Assembly: GCA_947628955.1 (NCBI GenBank)
Contig: CANRBX010000023.1
Coordinates: forward strand, 1-37,668
Source: an uncultured Lachnospiraceae bacterium
GTDB lineage: Bacteria; Bacillota; Clostridia; Lachnospirales; Lachnospiraceae
Reading direction: 5' to 3'
Length of the DNA: 37,668 bases
Below are positions 18,518 to 27,700 of the stretch, one piece after another (the stretch's first letter is position 1; each line of letters opens with the position of its first letter). The position numbers were made by a program, and so were the translations under genes. The notes beneath the pieces were generated by a model. That model ran no database searches. It was not told where the DNA came from and saw nothing but the letters and a program-made list of their open reading frames with translations.

Positions 18518-21073
18518 GTGGAGAAATTGGATAAGTATGAATACAATCTCAAGCTGGAGGAAATTGATAAGCTGGTAGACCAGGGCGATTACGAGGAAGC
18601 GGCGAAGCTGGCCGATACGATCGACTGGAAGCGCGTGCGCAACATCAGGACGCTCTGTCTGATCAGCGAGATCTACGAGGCATCCGGGAGGCTGGAGGAC
18701 AGCAAGGGGATCCTGGTGCGCGCGTATAAGCGCTCTCCGGTTGGGAGAACGGTACTGTACCGTCTGGTTGAGGTCACGACTGCGCTGCAGCAGTATGACG
18801 AGGCGATTGAATACTACACGGAATATGTGCAGGCTGCGCCGCATGACAACAACCGGTATATTCTCAAGTATAAAATCTATAAGGGCAGGGGAAGCTCTGT
18901 AGAAGAACTGATCGCGATCCTGGAGGAATATCTCGGGCAGGAGTACACGGAGCGCTGGGCGTACGAGCTGGCGACGCTCTACCAGCAGTCGGGGCAGATG
19001 CAGAAGTGCTTCGCGGCGTGCGACGATCTGGTGCTGTGGTTCCACAGCGGCAAGTATGTGATAAAGGCCCTGGAGCTCAAGAAAAAATACGCGGCCCTCA
19101 CGCCGAAGCAGCAGCAGATCTATGAAGAGTGCCTGGAGGAGAAGCTGCAGGACGACCTGCCGGAACCGGAGCAGGAAGAGACGGTGATCCAGAATGTCGA
19201 GAGCACGGACGGAGAGGTGATCGCGGAGTCGATCATGGCGGAGACGGAGAAGGAGATCGCGGATCAGGTTTCCGCGCACAAGGCAGAGCTCGATAAGGCT
19301 CCTCAGGAGGAATCCGCGGAGGAGGACGCCTCCGGCATCGGCGCGACAAAGGAGTACAGAAGGCCGAACAGCCAGGACGCGGACCAGGAGGGATCGCAGG
19401 ACCTGCAGGTGGAGATGGCGAAAAACATGAGAAAGATCATCTCCGGCGTTGTGAAGCATACCGAGGAGACGGAGGATGACATTCCGGCCTCTGTGGATCC
19501 GGATATGCCGCAGATGCCGAGAGTGGAGATGCCGAAGCCGCGGGAGAACGTGGCCGCGCAGCTCTCGATTGACGATATCCTGCTTTCCATGGGAGACAAG
19601 GGAAAGAAGATCACGGACGTCGTGATCGGCGAGGATGAGGAGCCGAAGGCGGTTTCGGAAGAGACGGCCGCGCAGGCGGACCGGACGGCTTCAGAGGCAG
19701 ACAAAGGCGAGGCGGCGGACGATGGTCCGGCTGTGCAGGAGGGCACGGACGGGAGCGCCGGGGCTGCCGCATCCGAAGAAGAGACGGCAGACGGGAAGGA
19801 TCAGGAATCCGTCCCGGATGCGGAGAAGACAGAGAGCGGGGCGTGCCGGAATGCGGACGCCGGATTCAGGAGAAACGCCTCCCGCAGGAATATGACGGAG
19901 GTCGCGACGGAGGATCTGACGGATACACAGCGCGAAGCGCTTCAGTATACCAGCAATCCGGAGCGCCTGCTGAGAAACAGGAGCGCGCTTCCCAGATATT
20001 TTGAAGAGCCGGGGACGGCGGACGATCTGGGCAAGACCCGCCGGATCGGAGACAGCAGGAAGGATCTGATGGAGGCGGTCAGACAGGATATCCTGTCCGA
20101 GAAAACCATCCGGATCCCGACAGAGGAGATCGCGCGCAGCGCGGAGTCCGGGCTTTCGCAGGAAGCGCCGGAGGGAACGGATCCGGCCGAGGGCGGTCAG
20201 GAGCCGGCAGAAGGTCTGCAGGAGGGCTCTTTGGAAGCCGCGGCGGAGGGCGCACAGGGCTCTGCCGGGCAGGACGGGAACGGCGGGCCTGCGGAGGACG
20301 CCGGGGAGGATGAAGAGGAATACCTGACGATCCCGCAGTATCTGCGCGGGCTGTTCAGCGGCTTCACGGAGGTGGAGGGGCTGGAGGACCAGATCGCCAA
20401 TGCGATCCTGCAGGCGGAGGCCAAGGGAACAGACAGGACCTCGCGCAGCGGAAATATCCTGATCTTCGGGGCGCACGGCTCCGGGAAGACGACGCTGGCC
20501 ATGGCGCTCGCGAAGGCGATCGCGCAGGACAGGGGCAGCCAGACAATGAAGATCGCCAGGATCTATGCGACAGACCTGAACCGGAAGGACATCGCGGCGA
20601 CGATCGCGAAGATCGCGGGAGGCACGCTGATCGTGGAGGAGGCCGGAGATCTGGAGCCGGATACCGTTGAGCAGCTGACGACGGCGATGGAGTTCCGCAC
20701 GGACGGGCTGATCATGATCCTGGAGGACGAACAGCAGTATATCCACGAGATGCTGATGCGCCATCCGCGTTTTACGATGAAATTCACGGCGCAGATCTAC
20801 CTTCCGGAGTACACGGCGGAGGAGCTGGCCGTGTTCGGACGGATCTATGCGAACGCGCAGGACTATGTGATTGGCGAGGAAGCGTACGACGCCTTCTGCC
20901 AGATGATCCTGGCGGGAAATCCGGACGGCACGCCGATGACGATCTCGGATGTGATCGCGATCGTGGACCGGGCCATCGCGCGCTCGGGAAAATTCTTCCG
21001 GAAAATCTCGATGGGAAAGAAGCGGTATGACGAGAATGATTACGTGATTCTTTTCCCGAAGGATTTCAAATAG
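18518..21073 (+). CDS. TPR-containing AAA+ ATPase with long disordered middle
   Basis: An 851-residue protein. Residues 1-200 are helical repeats of TPR type (for example GDYEEAAKLADTIDW, QQYDEAIEYYTEYVQAAP). Residues 210 to about 610 are acidic, Glu/Ala/Gly-rich and probably disordered. The C-terminal 240 residues are an AAA+ domain with Walker A GAHGSGKTT near 651, Walker B GTLIVEEAGDL and the sensor-like LIMILEDEQQ, resembling CbxX/SpoVK-type ATPases. The role is unknown; it may organise a protein complex at the cell surface machinery. Start choice is uncertain: GTG 18518 follows GAGGCGGG, while TTG 18527 (reading MDKYEYN) follows GGTGGAG closely. The cytidylate-kinase-like gene follows after 184 bp. 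Confidence 0.8.
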   Translation: MEKLDKYEYNLKLEEIDKLVDQGDYEEAAKLADTIDWKRVRNIRTLCLISEIYEASGRLEDSKGILVRAYKRSPVGRTVLYRLVEVTTALQQYDEAIEYYTEYVQAAPHDNNRYILKYKIYKGRGSSVEELIAILEEYLGQEYTERWAYELATLYQQSGQMQKCFAACDDLVLWFHSGKYVIKALELKKKYAALTPKQQQIYEECLEEKLQDDLPEPEQEETVIQNVESTDGEVIAESIMAETEKEIADQVSAHKAELDKAPQEESAEEDASGIGATKEYRRPNSQDADQEGSQDLQVEMAKNMRKIISGVVKHTEETEDDIPASVDPDMPQMPRVEMPKPRENVAAQLSIDDILLSMGDKGKKITDVVIGEDEEPKAVSEETAAQADRTASEADKGEAADDGPAVQEGTDGSAGAAASEEETADGKDQESVPDAEKTESGACRNADAGFRRNASRRNMTEVATEDLTDTQREALQYTSNPERLLRNRSALPRYFEEPGTADDLGKTRRIGDSRKDLMEAVRQDILSEKTIRIPTEEIARSAESGLSQEAPEGTDPAEGGQEPAEGLQEGSLEAAAEGAQGSAGQDGNGGPAEDAGEDEEEYLTIPQYLRGLFSGFTEVEGLEDQIANAILQAEAKGTDRTSRSGNILIFGAHGSGKTTLAMALAKAIAQDRGSQTMKIARIYATDLNRKDIAATIAKIAGGTLIVEEAGDLEPDTVEQLTTAMEFRTDGLIMILEDEQQYIHEMLMRHPRFTMKFTAQIYLPEYTAEELAVFGRIYANAQDYVIGEEAYDAFCQMILAGNPDGTPMTISDVIAIVDRAIARSGKFFRKISMGKKRYDENDYVILFPKDFK

Positions 21074-21257
21074 ACAGTACAGCGTTACTGTTCAGACCAG
21101 GCCGAAGCACCTGCTGCTGAGGCCGTAAGAAAGTGATTCAAGAGAGTACAGCTGTTCTGCACAGCTGCCGGACACCACAGAGTTTGCACAAAGAGCGAAA
21201 TGGCATGACGGGCCGCGGAGGCGGATGTGTCGGTCATTGCAGTAAGGAGGGATTTGA

Positions 21258-21875
21258 ATGACAGAAAAGATTATTCTTACGATCGGACGCCAGTTTGGCA
21301 GCGGGGGACATGAGATCGGCGAGAAGCTCGCAAAACGGCTTGGGATCAGGTTCTATGACAAGGAGCTGCTCAAGCTGGTTGCGAAGGAGAGCGGACTGTG
21401 CGAGAAAGTGCTGGAGAGCTACGATGAGAAGCCGACCAACAGCCTTCTTTACTCCATTGTGATGGATATCTATCCGTCTGTGATGTATTCCGGGCCGACC
21501 ATTGACCAGCAGATCTATCAGGCAACATATGACGCGATCCGCAAGCTGTCGGAGAATTCCTGTGTGATCGTGGGCCGGTGCGCCGATTACATTCTGCGAG
21601 ACTGCCTGGAGCTTGTCAGCGTTTTCATCCATGCGGACACTGATTTCCGCGCGGCCCGTGTCATGGAGGAATATAAGGTGACCGACGCGAAGGCCCGCGA
21701 CATGCTGGTCAAGACGGACAAAAAGCGTTCCAGCTACTACAACTTCCAGTCGGAGAAGAGATGGGGCGCAGCCTCCAGCTATCATCTCTGTGTGGAGAGC
21801 AGCCAGCTGGGGATCGACGGTTCCGTGGACCTGATCATGGACTATATCAGCTACAGAAGAAAACAGAAGGCGTGA
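21258..21875 (+). CDS. Cytidylate-kinase-like family protein
   Basis: A 205-residue protein of the cytidylate-kinase-like family common in Clostridia. The N-terminal ILTIGRQFGSGGHEIGEKLA carries a modified P-loop (GRQFGSGG instead of GxxGxGKS/T), and RFYDKELLKLVA and VIVGRCADYILRD are family hallmarks. True CMP kinases have a canonical P-loop Lys, so the substrate may differ. The ATG follows TAAGGAGGGATTTGA. It lies downstream of the TPR-AAA gene on the same strand, but the 184-bp gap shows no clear promoter. The bidirectional terminator at 21944 follows it. Confidence 0.85.
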   Translation: MTEKIILTIGRQFGSGGHEIGEKLAKRLGIRFYDKELLKLVAKESGLCEKVLESYDEKPTNSLLYSIVMDIYPSVMYSGPTIDQQIYQATYDAIRKLSENSCVIVGRCADYILRDCLELVSVFIHADTDFRAARVMEEYKVTDAKARDMLVKTDKKRSSYYNFQSEKRWGAASSYHLCVESSQLGIDGSVDLIMDYISYRRKQKA

Positions 21876-21943
21876 TCCGTCTGAGGATTGCGCTGTCCTG
21901 ACTGTTTTCGGCCGTCCCTGAAGGGGCGGCGGCAGACAGCGCG

Positions 21944-22010
21944 AAAAGGGCGCTGCAGACAACAGCCGTTCGGAACGTAAGAGCCGGAGGGATTGCCTGC
22001 AGCGCCTTTT
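21944..22010. terminator. Bidirectional terminator between convergent genes
   Basis: GGCGCTGCAG (21949-21958) pairs perfectly with CTGCAGCGCC (21997-22006), with AAAA on the left and TTTT on the right, so it can terminate both the plus-strand kinase-like gene and the minus-strand acyltransferase gene. The 38-nt loop contains a small CGTT/AACG hairpin. Confidence 0.8.
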
Positions 22011-22028
22011 GCACGGCAGAAAAAGCCT

Positions 22029-22970
22029 CTATCTGCGCTTCCCCACAAGAAACGGGAAAAACCGGTTCAGGATAAAGCAGACGGGGGCGAGCAGCAGGCA
22101 GATGCCGGCGAGCGCGGCAAGCCCTCCGGGGACGGAATCCGTGCGCAGCCCCAGGATCTGCTGCAGGACTCTCAGGACGATGATATGCAGCCCCAGAATG
22201 GCCAGGCTGTTTCTCCCGATGAGCTCCAGGGGCGGACAGCGGAATTTTTTCAGGAAAAAGATCACACAGAAGGAGCCGGTGAGCGCGCAGACGGTGAAGA
22301 GCAGCGGGTTGTGGAAGGTCAGCTTGTAGATGCCGGTCTTTCCGTTGTGCCGGGCCAGGATCCCGCAGGCCGCGGCTGCGGCGGCCAGTGCGGCCGGGGG
22401 CGGGTTCTTCTTCTGCACGAGCTCACTGCTGAAATAGCCGGCCGCCAGAAAGCCCGACGCGAGGAAGAGCCTGGCGGCAGCGTCCGGCAGCAGGTGTCCG
22501 CCGTCCGCGAAGGGCAGCAGATACAGGGCAAGGCAGAACAGGGCGCAGAGCTTTCTGTCCCGCAGAAGCCGGAGCAGGAGGATCAGCAGAAGCTCGGCCA
22601 GAAACAGGGTCGGCAGAAACCACAGCGGCACGTTTAACGGTTTCAGCAGCAGGCAGTCATAGATATGCGCGCCCTGGGAGCTGAAATCAAAGTGGCTGCG
22701 GACGCCGGAGATCACGAGGAAGACCAGCTCGAAGAACAGATAGGGAAGGATCAGACTCCTGAGCCCGGAGAGGACAAAGTCCTTTAAGGGACGGCGCTCC
22801 CGGCCGGAATAGGCGGTCAGGATCCCGCTGATGATGAAAAAGAGCGGCACATGGAAGGAGTAGATCAGAACGGGCAGCAGGCCGTCCGTCTCCCATATAT
22901 GTCCGAGAACGACAAGGAGGATGGCAAGGCCCCTGGCCGCGTCGAGATAAAATAACCGGTTTCTGTTCAT
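22029..22970 (-). CDS. Membrane acyltransferase 3 family protein
   Basis: A 313-residue integral membrane protein of the acyltransferase-3 (OafA-like) family, which O-acylates surface polysaccharides. Typical features are the N-terminal FYLDAARGLAILLVVLGHIW with its conserved His, then YSFHVPLFFIISG with a second His, and about ten hydrophobic segments. The frame is open a further 50 codons upstream, but ATG 22970 with AAAGGAG seven bases before it gives the family's usual start. It faces the kinase-like gene and is divergent from the ABC permease gene. A role in acetylating the polymer made by the 23-33 kb cluster is inference. Confidence 0.85.
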   Translation of the reverse strand: MNRNRLFYLDAARGLAILLVVLGHIWETDGLLPVLIYSFHVPLFFIISGILTAYSGRERRPLKDFVLSGLRSLILPYLFFELVFLVISGVRSHFDFSSQGAHIYDCLLLKPLNVPLWFLPTLFLAELLLILLLRLLRDRKLCALFCLALYLLPFADGGHLLPDAAARLFLASGFLAAGYFSSELVQKKNPPPAALAAAAAACGILARHNGKTGIYKLTFHNPLLFTVCALTGSFCVIFFLKKFRCPPLELIGRNSLAILGLHIIVLRVLQQILGLRTDSVPGGLAALAGICLLLAPVCFILNRFFPFLVGKRR

Positions 22971-23162
22971 CGCAGTGACTCCTTTTTCTGCCTGGCTGAC
23001 TGCATGCGCCCGGTATGGGCGGGTTTTCGGACACGGAAAACAGAGAAAAACGCAGGGCAGCCCGCACGTCATTTCTGCTCCCGGGACATGGCGCCGCGGG
23101 GCAGAGGATACCATCATCATAGCATGGGGAAAGGAGTTTTTCCAGAAAAAAACCGTATTTTA

Positions 23163-23191
23163 TTGAAATGAAGAAAACGGTATGATAATAT
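23163..23191 (+). promoter_or_regulatory. Promoter of the polymer-export operon
   Basis: TTGAAA (23163-23168), a 17-bp spacer and TAATAT (23186-23191) with a TATG extension. The spacer end GAAAACGGTATGATA resembles that of the promoters at 14785 and 18427. The leader to ATG 23294 is about 95 nt. Confidence 0.65.
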
Positions 23192-23293
23192 GTTGTTGCC
23201 GTTTAACGTCCGGTGGATCCTTTGGAGGGAAAGAATCCGCTGCAAACAGCGTATGAAAATATATTTTTACGAGGAAGGAATCCGGAGGAAAAG

Positions 23294-24085
23294 ATGGACT
23301 TATTAAAGTATCGCTTTAAGACATTGTTTAAGTACAAGGACCTGATCAGGGCGCTGGTCTCGCGCGATCTCAAGCTGAAATACCGGCGGAGCTTTCTGGG
23401 CTACATCTGGAGTGTGCTGAACCCGCTCCTGACGATGATGGTCTACACAATCGTATTCACCCACCTGCTCGGAAAGAAGATAGAAAATTATCCGGTCTAT
23501 CTGCTGACGGGGCGCATGCTGTATGATTTTCTGAAGACGAGCACGACCAGCGCGATGAAATCCGTGGTCAGCAATTCTTCGCTTCTGCGGAAGGTGTACG
23601 TGCCCAAATATATCTTCACGCTGGCGAAGGTGACGAGCTGCATGGTGGACATGGTGCTTTCGCTCGGAGCCCTTGCGATCGTGATGGTCGTGACGGGCGC
23701 GAAATTCCACCCGCACATTCTTCTGATCCCGCTTGTGATCCTGCAGATCTATCTTTTCTGCTGCGGGCTCGGATTTTTCCTGGGGCAGCTGGATGTGTTT
23801 TTCCGGGACATTCAGCACATTTACTCGGCGATCATGCTCGCATGGCTGTACTTTACGCCGATCATCTATGAGCTGGACGGCCGCTTCCCGTACTGGTTCC
23901 ATGTGGTGGTGAAGGGCTTCAATCCGCTGTACTATTATGTGGCCCAGTTCCGCGATCTCGTGTACTATGGGCGCATCCCGGGGCCGAGGGTCTTCTGGGG
24001 AGGCTGGGTGATCGCATTCATCATGCTGGTGATCGGAGCCTGGAGCTTCCAGAGATCAAAGGACAAGTTTATTTTCTATATATAA
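23294..24085 (+). CDS. ABC-2 type polysaccharide/teichoic acid export permease (Wzm/TagG)
   Basis: A 263-residue inner-membrane permease with about six hydrophobic segments. The N-terminal LVSRDLKLKYRRSFLGYIWSVLNPLL pattern is diagnostic of Wzm/TagG exporters, and FTPIIYELDGRFP and FNPLYYYVAQFRD are conserved in the second half. It forms the channel for a lipid-linked polymer, with the ATPase part of the next gene as its motor. The frame begins at 23213, but ATG 23294 with GGAGG five bases upstream gives the usual family start. It is first in the operon after the promoter at 23163; the next gene follows after 119 bp that hold a second possible promoter. Confidence 0.92.
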   Translation: MDLLKYRFKTLFKYKDLIRALVSRDLKLKYRRSFLGYIWSVLNPLLTMMVYTIVFTHLLGKKIENYPVYLLTGRMLYDFLKTSTTSAMKSVVSNSSLLRKVYVPKYIFTLAKVTSCMVDMVLSLGALAIVMVVTGAKFHPHILLIPLVILQIYLFCCGLGFFLGQLDVFFRDIQHIYSAIMLAWLYFTPIIYELDGRFPYWFHVVVKGFNPLYYYVAQFRDLVYYGRIPGPRVFWGGWVIAFIMLVIGAWSFQRSKDKFIFYI

Positions 24086-24124
24086 TGGGGCAGGATTGTG
24101 GGAGTGCGCGGCACGGAAAAATCA
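24081..24124 (+). promoter_or_regulatory. -10 box plus shared leader element before the Wzt-UGM gene
   Basis: TATAAT at 24081-24086 overlaps the stop region of the permease gene. About 8 bp downstream is GATTGTGGGAGTGCGCGGCA followed by CGGAAAAATC (24094-24123), the second copy of the element at 247-275. No convincing -35 box is present, so it may be a weak internal promoter or an element conserved at RNA level. Confidence 0.45.
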
Positions 24125-24204
24125 TTTGATCCCAGCATCATATAATAAGATGATGGTGCCGGGGCCGGATGTTTTCTGACCCCGATACCGTCATGGAGGA
24201 AAAA

Positions 24205-26118
24205 ATGAGCAAATATGCGATTGAAGTAGAAAATGTGAAGATCAGGTTCAATCTCGCGAGCGAGCGGGTGGACAACCTGAAGGAATATACGATCAAGCTG
24301 CTCAAGCATGAGCTGATGTTCCAGGAGTTTCTGGCCCTGCAGGACATCAACCTCAAGATCAGAAAGGGAGAGTCCTGGGGCTTTGTGGGAGCCAACGGTT
24401 CCGGGAAATCGACGCTTCTGAAGACGATCAGCGGGATCCTGAAGCCTTACGAGGGAAGTGTGAAGGTGCGCGGACACATTGCGCCCCTGATTGAGCTCGG
24501 GGCCGGGATCGACCCGAACCTGACCGCGCGGGAGAATATTTTCCTGAACGGCATGGTGCTTGGGCATTCGCGGGAGTTTATGGAGGAACATTTTGACGAG
24601 ATCGTGGAGTTCTCAAATCTGTACAAATTCCTGGACTCGCCGGTCAAAAATTTTTCCTCCGGCATGAAGGCGCGGCTGGGCTTTGCGGTCGCGACGGTCG
24701 TGAACCCGGACATCCTTGTGGTGGACGAGGTTCTGGAGGTGGGCGATCTGCGCTTCCGCCGCAAATGCAACGACCGCATGGAAAAGATGCTCGCGGGCGG
24801 CACTACGCTGCTGTACGTCTCCCACAACATCGAGTCCGTCAAGGGCCTCTGCCAGAACGCGGTGTGGCTCGACGGCGGCAGGATCCGCATGGCGGGGCCC
24901 GCGGAGGAGGTCTGCGACGCATACCGGGAAGAGCAGGAGCGGATGGTCCAGCAGAGAAGGGACGACAGGAGAGAGCGCCTGAGGAACGCGGGCGTGAAAT
25001 ACGATTATCTGGTGGTGGGGGCCGGCCTCTACGGGGCCGTCTTCGCGCGCGAGCTGACGAGGCGCGGCAAGCGCTGCCTGGTCATCGACAAACGCAGCCA
25101 CCTTGCCGGAAATATTTACACGGAGGATGTGGACGGGATACAGGTTCACAAGTACGGGGCGCATATTTTCCACACAAGCGACCAGAAAATCTGGAGATAT
25201 GTCAACCGCTACGCGGATTTCAACAATTACATCAATTCCCCTGTGGCGGTTTATAAGGACGAGCTGTACAACCTGCCGTTTAATATGAATACGTTTTCCA
25301 GACTCTGGGGCCTGAGAAAGCCGCAGGAGGTACAGGAGAAGATCGCGGAGCAGATCGCCGGGCTTCAGATCACCGAGCCGAAGAATCTCGAGGAGCAGGC
25401 GCTGTCTCTGGTAGGGCCGGACGTGTATGAGAAGCTGATCCGGGGATACACGGAGAAGCAGTGGGGGCGTGACTGCAGGGATCTTCCGGCCTTTATCATC
25501 CGGCGCCTGCCGCTGCGGTTCACATTTGACAACAATTATTTCAACGACCGGTATCAGGGGATCCCGCTCGGCGGCTACACGCAGATGGTCGAGAAGATCC
25601 TGAACAATATCGATGTGATGCTGGACACGGACTTCTTCGAGTACCGCAAAGAGCATCCGGACATGTTTGACAAGGTCGTCTATACGGGGATGATCGATGA
25701 ATACTTCGACTTCTGCTACGGACACCTGGAATACCGCACGGTGCGCTTCGAGACGGAGCGGATCGGGGAGGCCAATTACCAGGGCAATGCGGTCGTCAAT
25801 TATACGGACCGGGAGGTGCCGTATACCAGGATCATCGAGCACAAGCATTTCGAGCCGGAGGCGGAGCGGGAGAATCCGAAGGATTACACGATCATATCCA
25901 GAGAGTACTCGACCGAGTGGAAGCCGGGGCTGGAGCCGTACTACCCGGTGAACGATGAAAAAAATAATGAGCTGTATGAGAAATACCGCAAACTGGCCGA
26001 TCAGGAGAAGAATGTCATTTTCGGCGGGCGCCTGGGCTCCTACCGGTATTATGACATGGACAAGGTGATCGGAGCGGCCCTCGAGGATGCGGCCGCGGAG
26101 CTGAGCGTCCAGAGCTGA
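24205..26118 (+). CDS. Wzt-type ABC ATPase fused to UDP-galactopyranose mutase
   Basis: A 637-residue fusion. Residues 1-245 are a polysaccharide-export ATPase with Walker A GANGSGKST (62-70), signature FSSGM (150-154), Walker B ILVVDE (170-175) and His207. After a charged linker (about 245-262, Arg/Asp/Glu-rich), residues 265-637 are a complete UDP-galactopyranose mutase with FAD loop VGAGLYG (271-277), HKYGAHIFHT, EKQWGRD, and GGRLGSYRYYDMD (607-619). The first part powers export; the second makes UDP-galactofuranose. Usual Wzt proteins carry a sugar-binding C-terminal domain instead. GTG 24994 has GAGG nine bases upstream and could be a leftover or active internal start for a free mutase. 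ATG 24205 follows GGAGGAAAAA and is preferred over 24169. Confidence 0.92.
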   Translation: MSKYAIEVENVKIRFNLASERVDNLKEYTIKLLKHELMFQEFLALQDINLKIRKGESWGFVGANGSGKSTLLKTISGILKPYEGSVKVRGHIAPLIELGAGIDPNLTARENIFLNGMVLGHSREFMEEHFDEIVEFSNLYKFLDSPVKNFSSGMKARLGFAVATVVNPDILVVDEVLEVGDLRFRRKCNDRMEKMLAGGTTLLYVSHNIESVKGLCQNAVWLDGGRIRMAGPAEEVCDAYREEQERMVQQRRDDRRERLRNAGVKYDYLVVGAGLYGAVFARELTRRGKRCLVIDKRSHLAGNIYTEDVDGIQVHKYGAHIFHTSDQKIWRYVNRYADFNNYINSPVAVYKDELYNLPFNMNTFSRLWGLRKPQEVQEKIAEQIAGLQITEPKNLEEQALSLVGPDVYEKLIRGYTEKQWGRDCRDLPAFIIRRLPLRFTFDNNYFNDRYQGIPLGGYTQMVEKILNNIDVMLDTDFFEYRKEHPDMFDKVVYTGMIDEYFDFCYGHLEYRTVRFETERIGEANYQGNAVVNYTDREVPYTRIIEHKHFEPEAERENPKDYTIISREYSTEWKPGLEPYYPVNDEKNNELYEKYRKLADQEKNVIFGGRLGSYRYYDMDKVIGAALEDAAAELSVQS

Positions 26119-26301
26119 CGGCGCGGGCAGGGAGTGAAAATGCCGGGAGCCGCGTGGCATGATGAAAAAGAGCATTGTCACGCTGCCGTAGGACGCCGGA
26201 GAAGGGCAGCGCCGCGCTGCCGGGAAACAGCTTGAAGCTGCCGCGCGGAATTTCGGAAGGCAGCAGCGGTGCAGGAGCCGCCGCGCGGAAGAAAGGCGCA
26301 T

Positions 26302-27660
26302 ATGTTTCGGATTAAGCAGTTGATCAAAATGTTTCTTCAGAATCTGTTCCTGCCGCTTTTCTATGCCTGGTATGCGGGAAAACCGGTGAGAAAGGGAACC
26401 ATTCTCTTTGCGGATGCGCACCATGACGAGATCCCGTTTTCCATGCGCCGGGCGTATGAGATGCTGACACAGGCCGCGCCGGGAGATGCCGGGAGCGGAT
26501 CGTCCGGGCAGAGACGAACGGAACCCGGGGATTTCCGGAACGTGCGGCACAGTGCATCCGGGTATGAGATCTGGAACTGTGTCCGGGACTTTGACCGGAT
26601 GCCCTACGGGGAGCTGGTGCGGTATCTTGTCTGGTTTATGAAGCAGTATGCGACGGCAGAGTACGTATTTGTGTGCGATTATTTTCTGCCGGTGGCGGCC
26701 TGCCGGAAACGTCCGGAGACGACGGTGGTGCAGCTGTGGCATTCCTGCGGGCTGATGAAGAAGATCGCGTATGACACGGATCAGGACATTCCGAAGGGCT
26801 ACCGTGGAAACATGTTCGGCAATTATACGTACCTGACGCTGAGCGCGCAGGTCTGTGTGCCGGTTCACGCGCGCGCGCTTCGGATGCCGGAGTCCGCGAT
26901 TCGCGCGACCGGGGTCAGCAGGACGGACTATTATTTTGACGAGTCCTGGAACAGGCGGTGCCGGGAGGCATTTTACGTAAAATATCCGCAGGCGCGGGGA
27001 AAGAAGATCGCCCTGTGGGCCCCGACCTTCCGCGGAAATGCGGCGATGCCGCGCCTGGAGGGACTGCCGGAGATCCGGGAGGCTGCAAAGGCTCTGGAGG
27101 GAGACTGGTATTTCCTCATAAAGGCGCATCCGCATATCGACGCGCATCAGAAGACTTCAAATTGTGAGATTCCTACGGAAGAACTGCTTCCCGTCGCGGA
27201 TCTGCTGATCACGGATTATTCGTCGATACTGTTTGACTATCTGCTGTACCGGAAGCCGGTCGTCCTGTTTGCGCCGGATCTGGAGCAGTATGAGGCCGGC
27301 CGCGGATTTTACCTGAATTACCGGGAGATCCCGTTTCCGCTTGCGCAGACGGCCGGGGAGCTGGTGCGGGCCGTGGAAGAAAGTGTGAAGATGGCCGTTT
27401 CGCGCACACAGGCAGCTGCGACGGGCAGGGAACTGACTGGCCCGCGCATGGAAGAAAAAGATGCCGTGGCAAATGGGAAACTGACCAGCCTGTACACAGG
27501 AAAGGATGCCGCGGCGAAGACCGGCTCCGACGGGACTGCGGGGGCCTATAAGGACAGAATTGGCGCAGCCGACAGTTTCCGGGAGAAGTATGTCGGCGCC
27601 TGCGACGGGCACGCGACGGAGCGGATCCTGAAGCTGGCCGGCCTGACCGGGAAGAGGTAA
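26302..27660 (+). CDS. CDP-glycerol glycerophosphotransferase family protein
   Basis: A 452-residue TagB/TagF-like enzyme that should transfer glycerol- or ribitol-phosphate units from a CDP donor to a lipid-linked acceptor at the membrane. Diagnostic motifs are VQLWHSCGLMKK, LWAPTFRGNA, IKAHPHID and LLITDYSSILFDYLLYRKPV. The C-terminal part (after about residue 375) has an unusual Ala/Gly/Thr/Lys-rich insertion before the final conserved ATERILKLAG. A GTG at 26269 with GGAAGG upstream would add 11 residues; ATG 26302 with AAAGG five bases before it is chosen because it gives the usual amphipathic start MFRIKQLIK. It is followed 40 bp later by the cytidylyltransferase gene that may make its CDP donor. 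Confidence 0.9.
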   Translation: MFRIKQLIKMFLQNLFLPLFYAWYAGKPVRKGTILFADAHHDEIPFSMRRAYEMLTQAAPGDAGSGSSGQRRTEPGDFRNVRHSASGYEIWNCVRDFDRMPYGELVRYLVWFMKQYATAEYVFVCDYFLPVAACRKRPETTVVQLWHSCGLMKKIAYDTDQDIPKGYRGNMFGNYTYLTLSAQVCVPVHARALRMPESAIRATGVSRTDYYFDESWNRRCREAFYVKYPQARGKKIALWAPTFRGNAAMPRLEGLPEIREAAKALEGDWYFLIKAHPHIDAHQKTSNCEIPTEELLPVADLLITDYSSILFDYLLYRKPVVLFAPDLEQYEAGRGFYLNYREIPFPLAQTAGELVRAVEESVKMAVSRTQAAATGRELTGPRMEEKDAVANGKLTSLYTGKDAAAKTGSDGTAGAYKDRIGAADSFREKYVGACDGHATERILKLAGLTGKR

Positions 27661-27700
27661 CGGTTACAGAGACGTTCAGAGATATGGAACGGAGGAAAAT

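Noticed and set aside
24613..27147. An 844-codon open frame on the minus strand
   Set aside because: It is antisense to the clear Wzt-UGM and CDP-glycerol transferase genes, has no recognisable domain and reflects GC-rich codon use.
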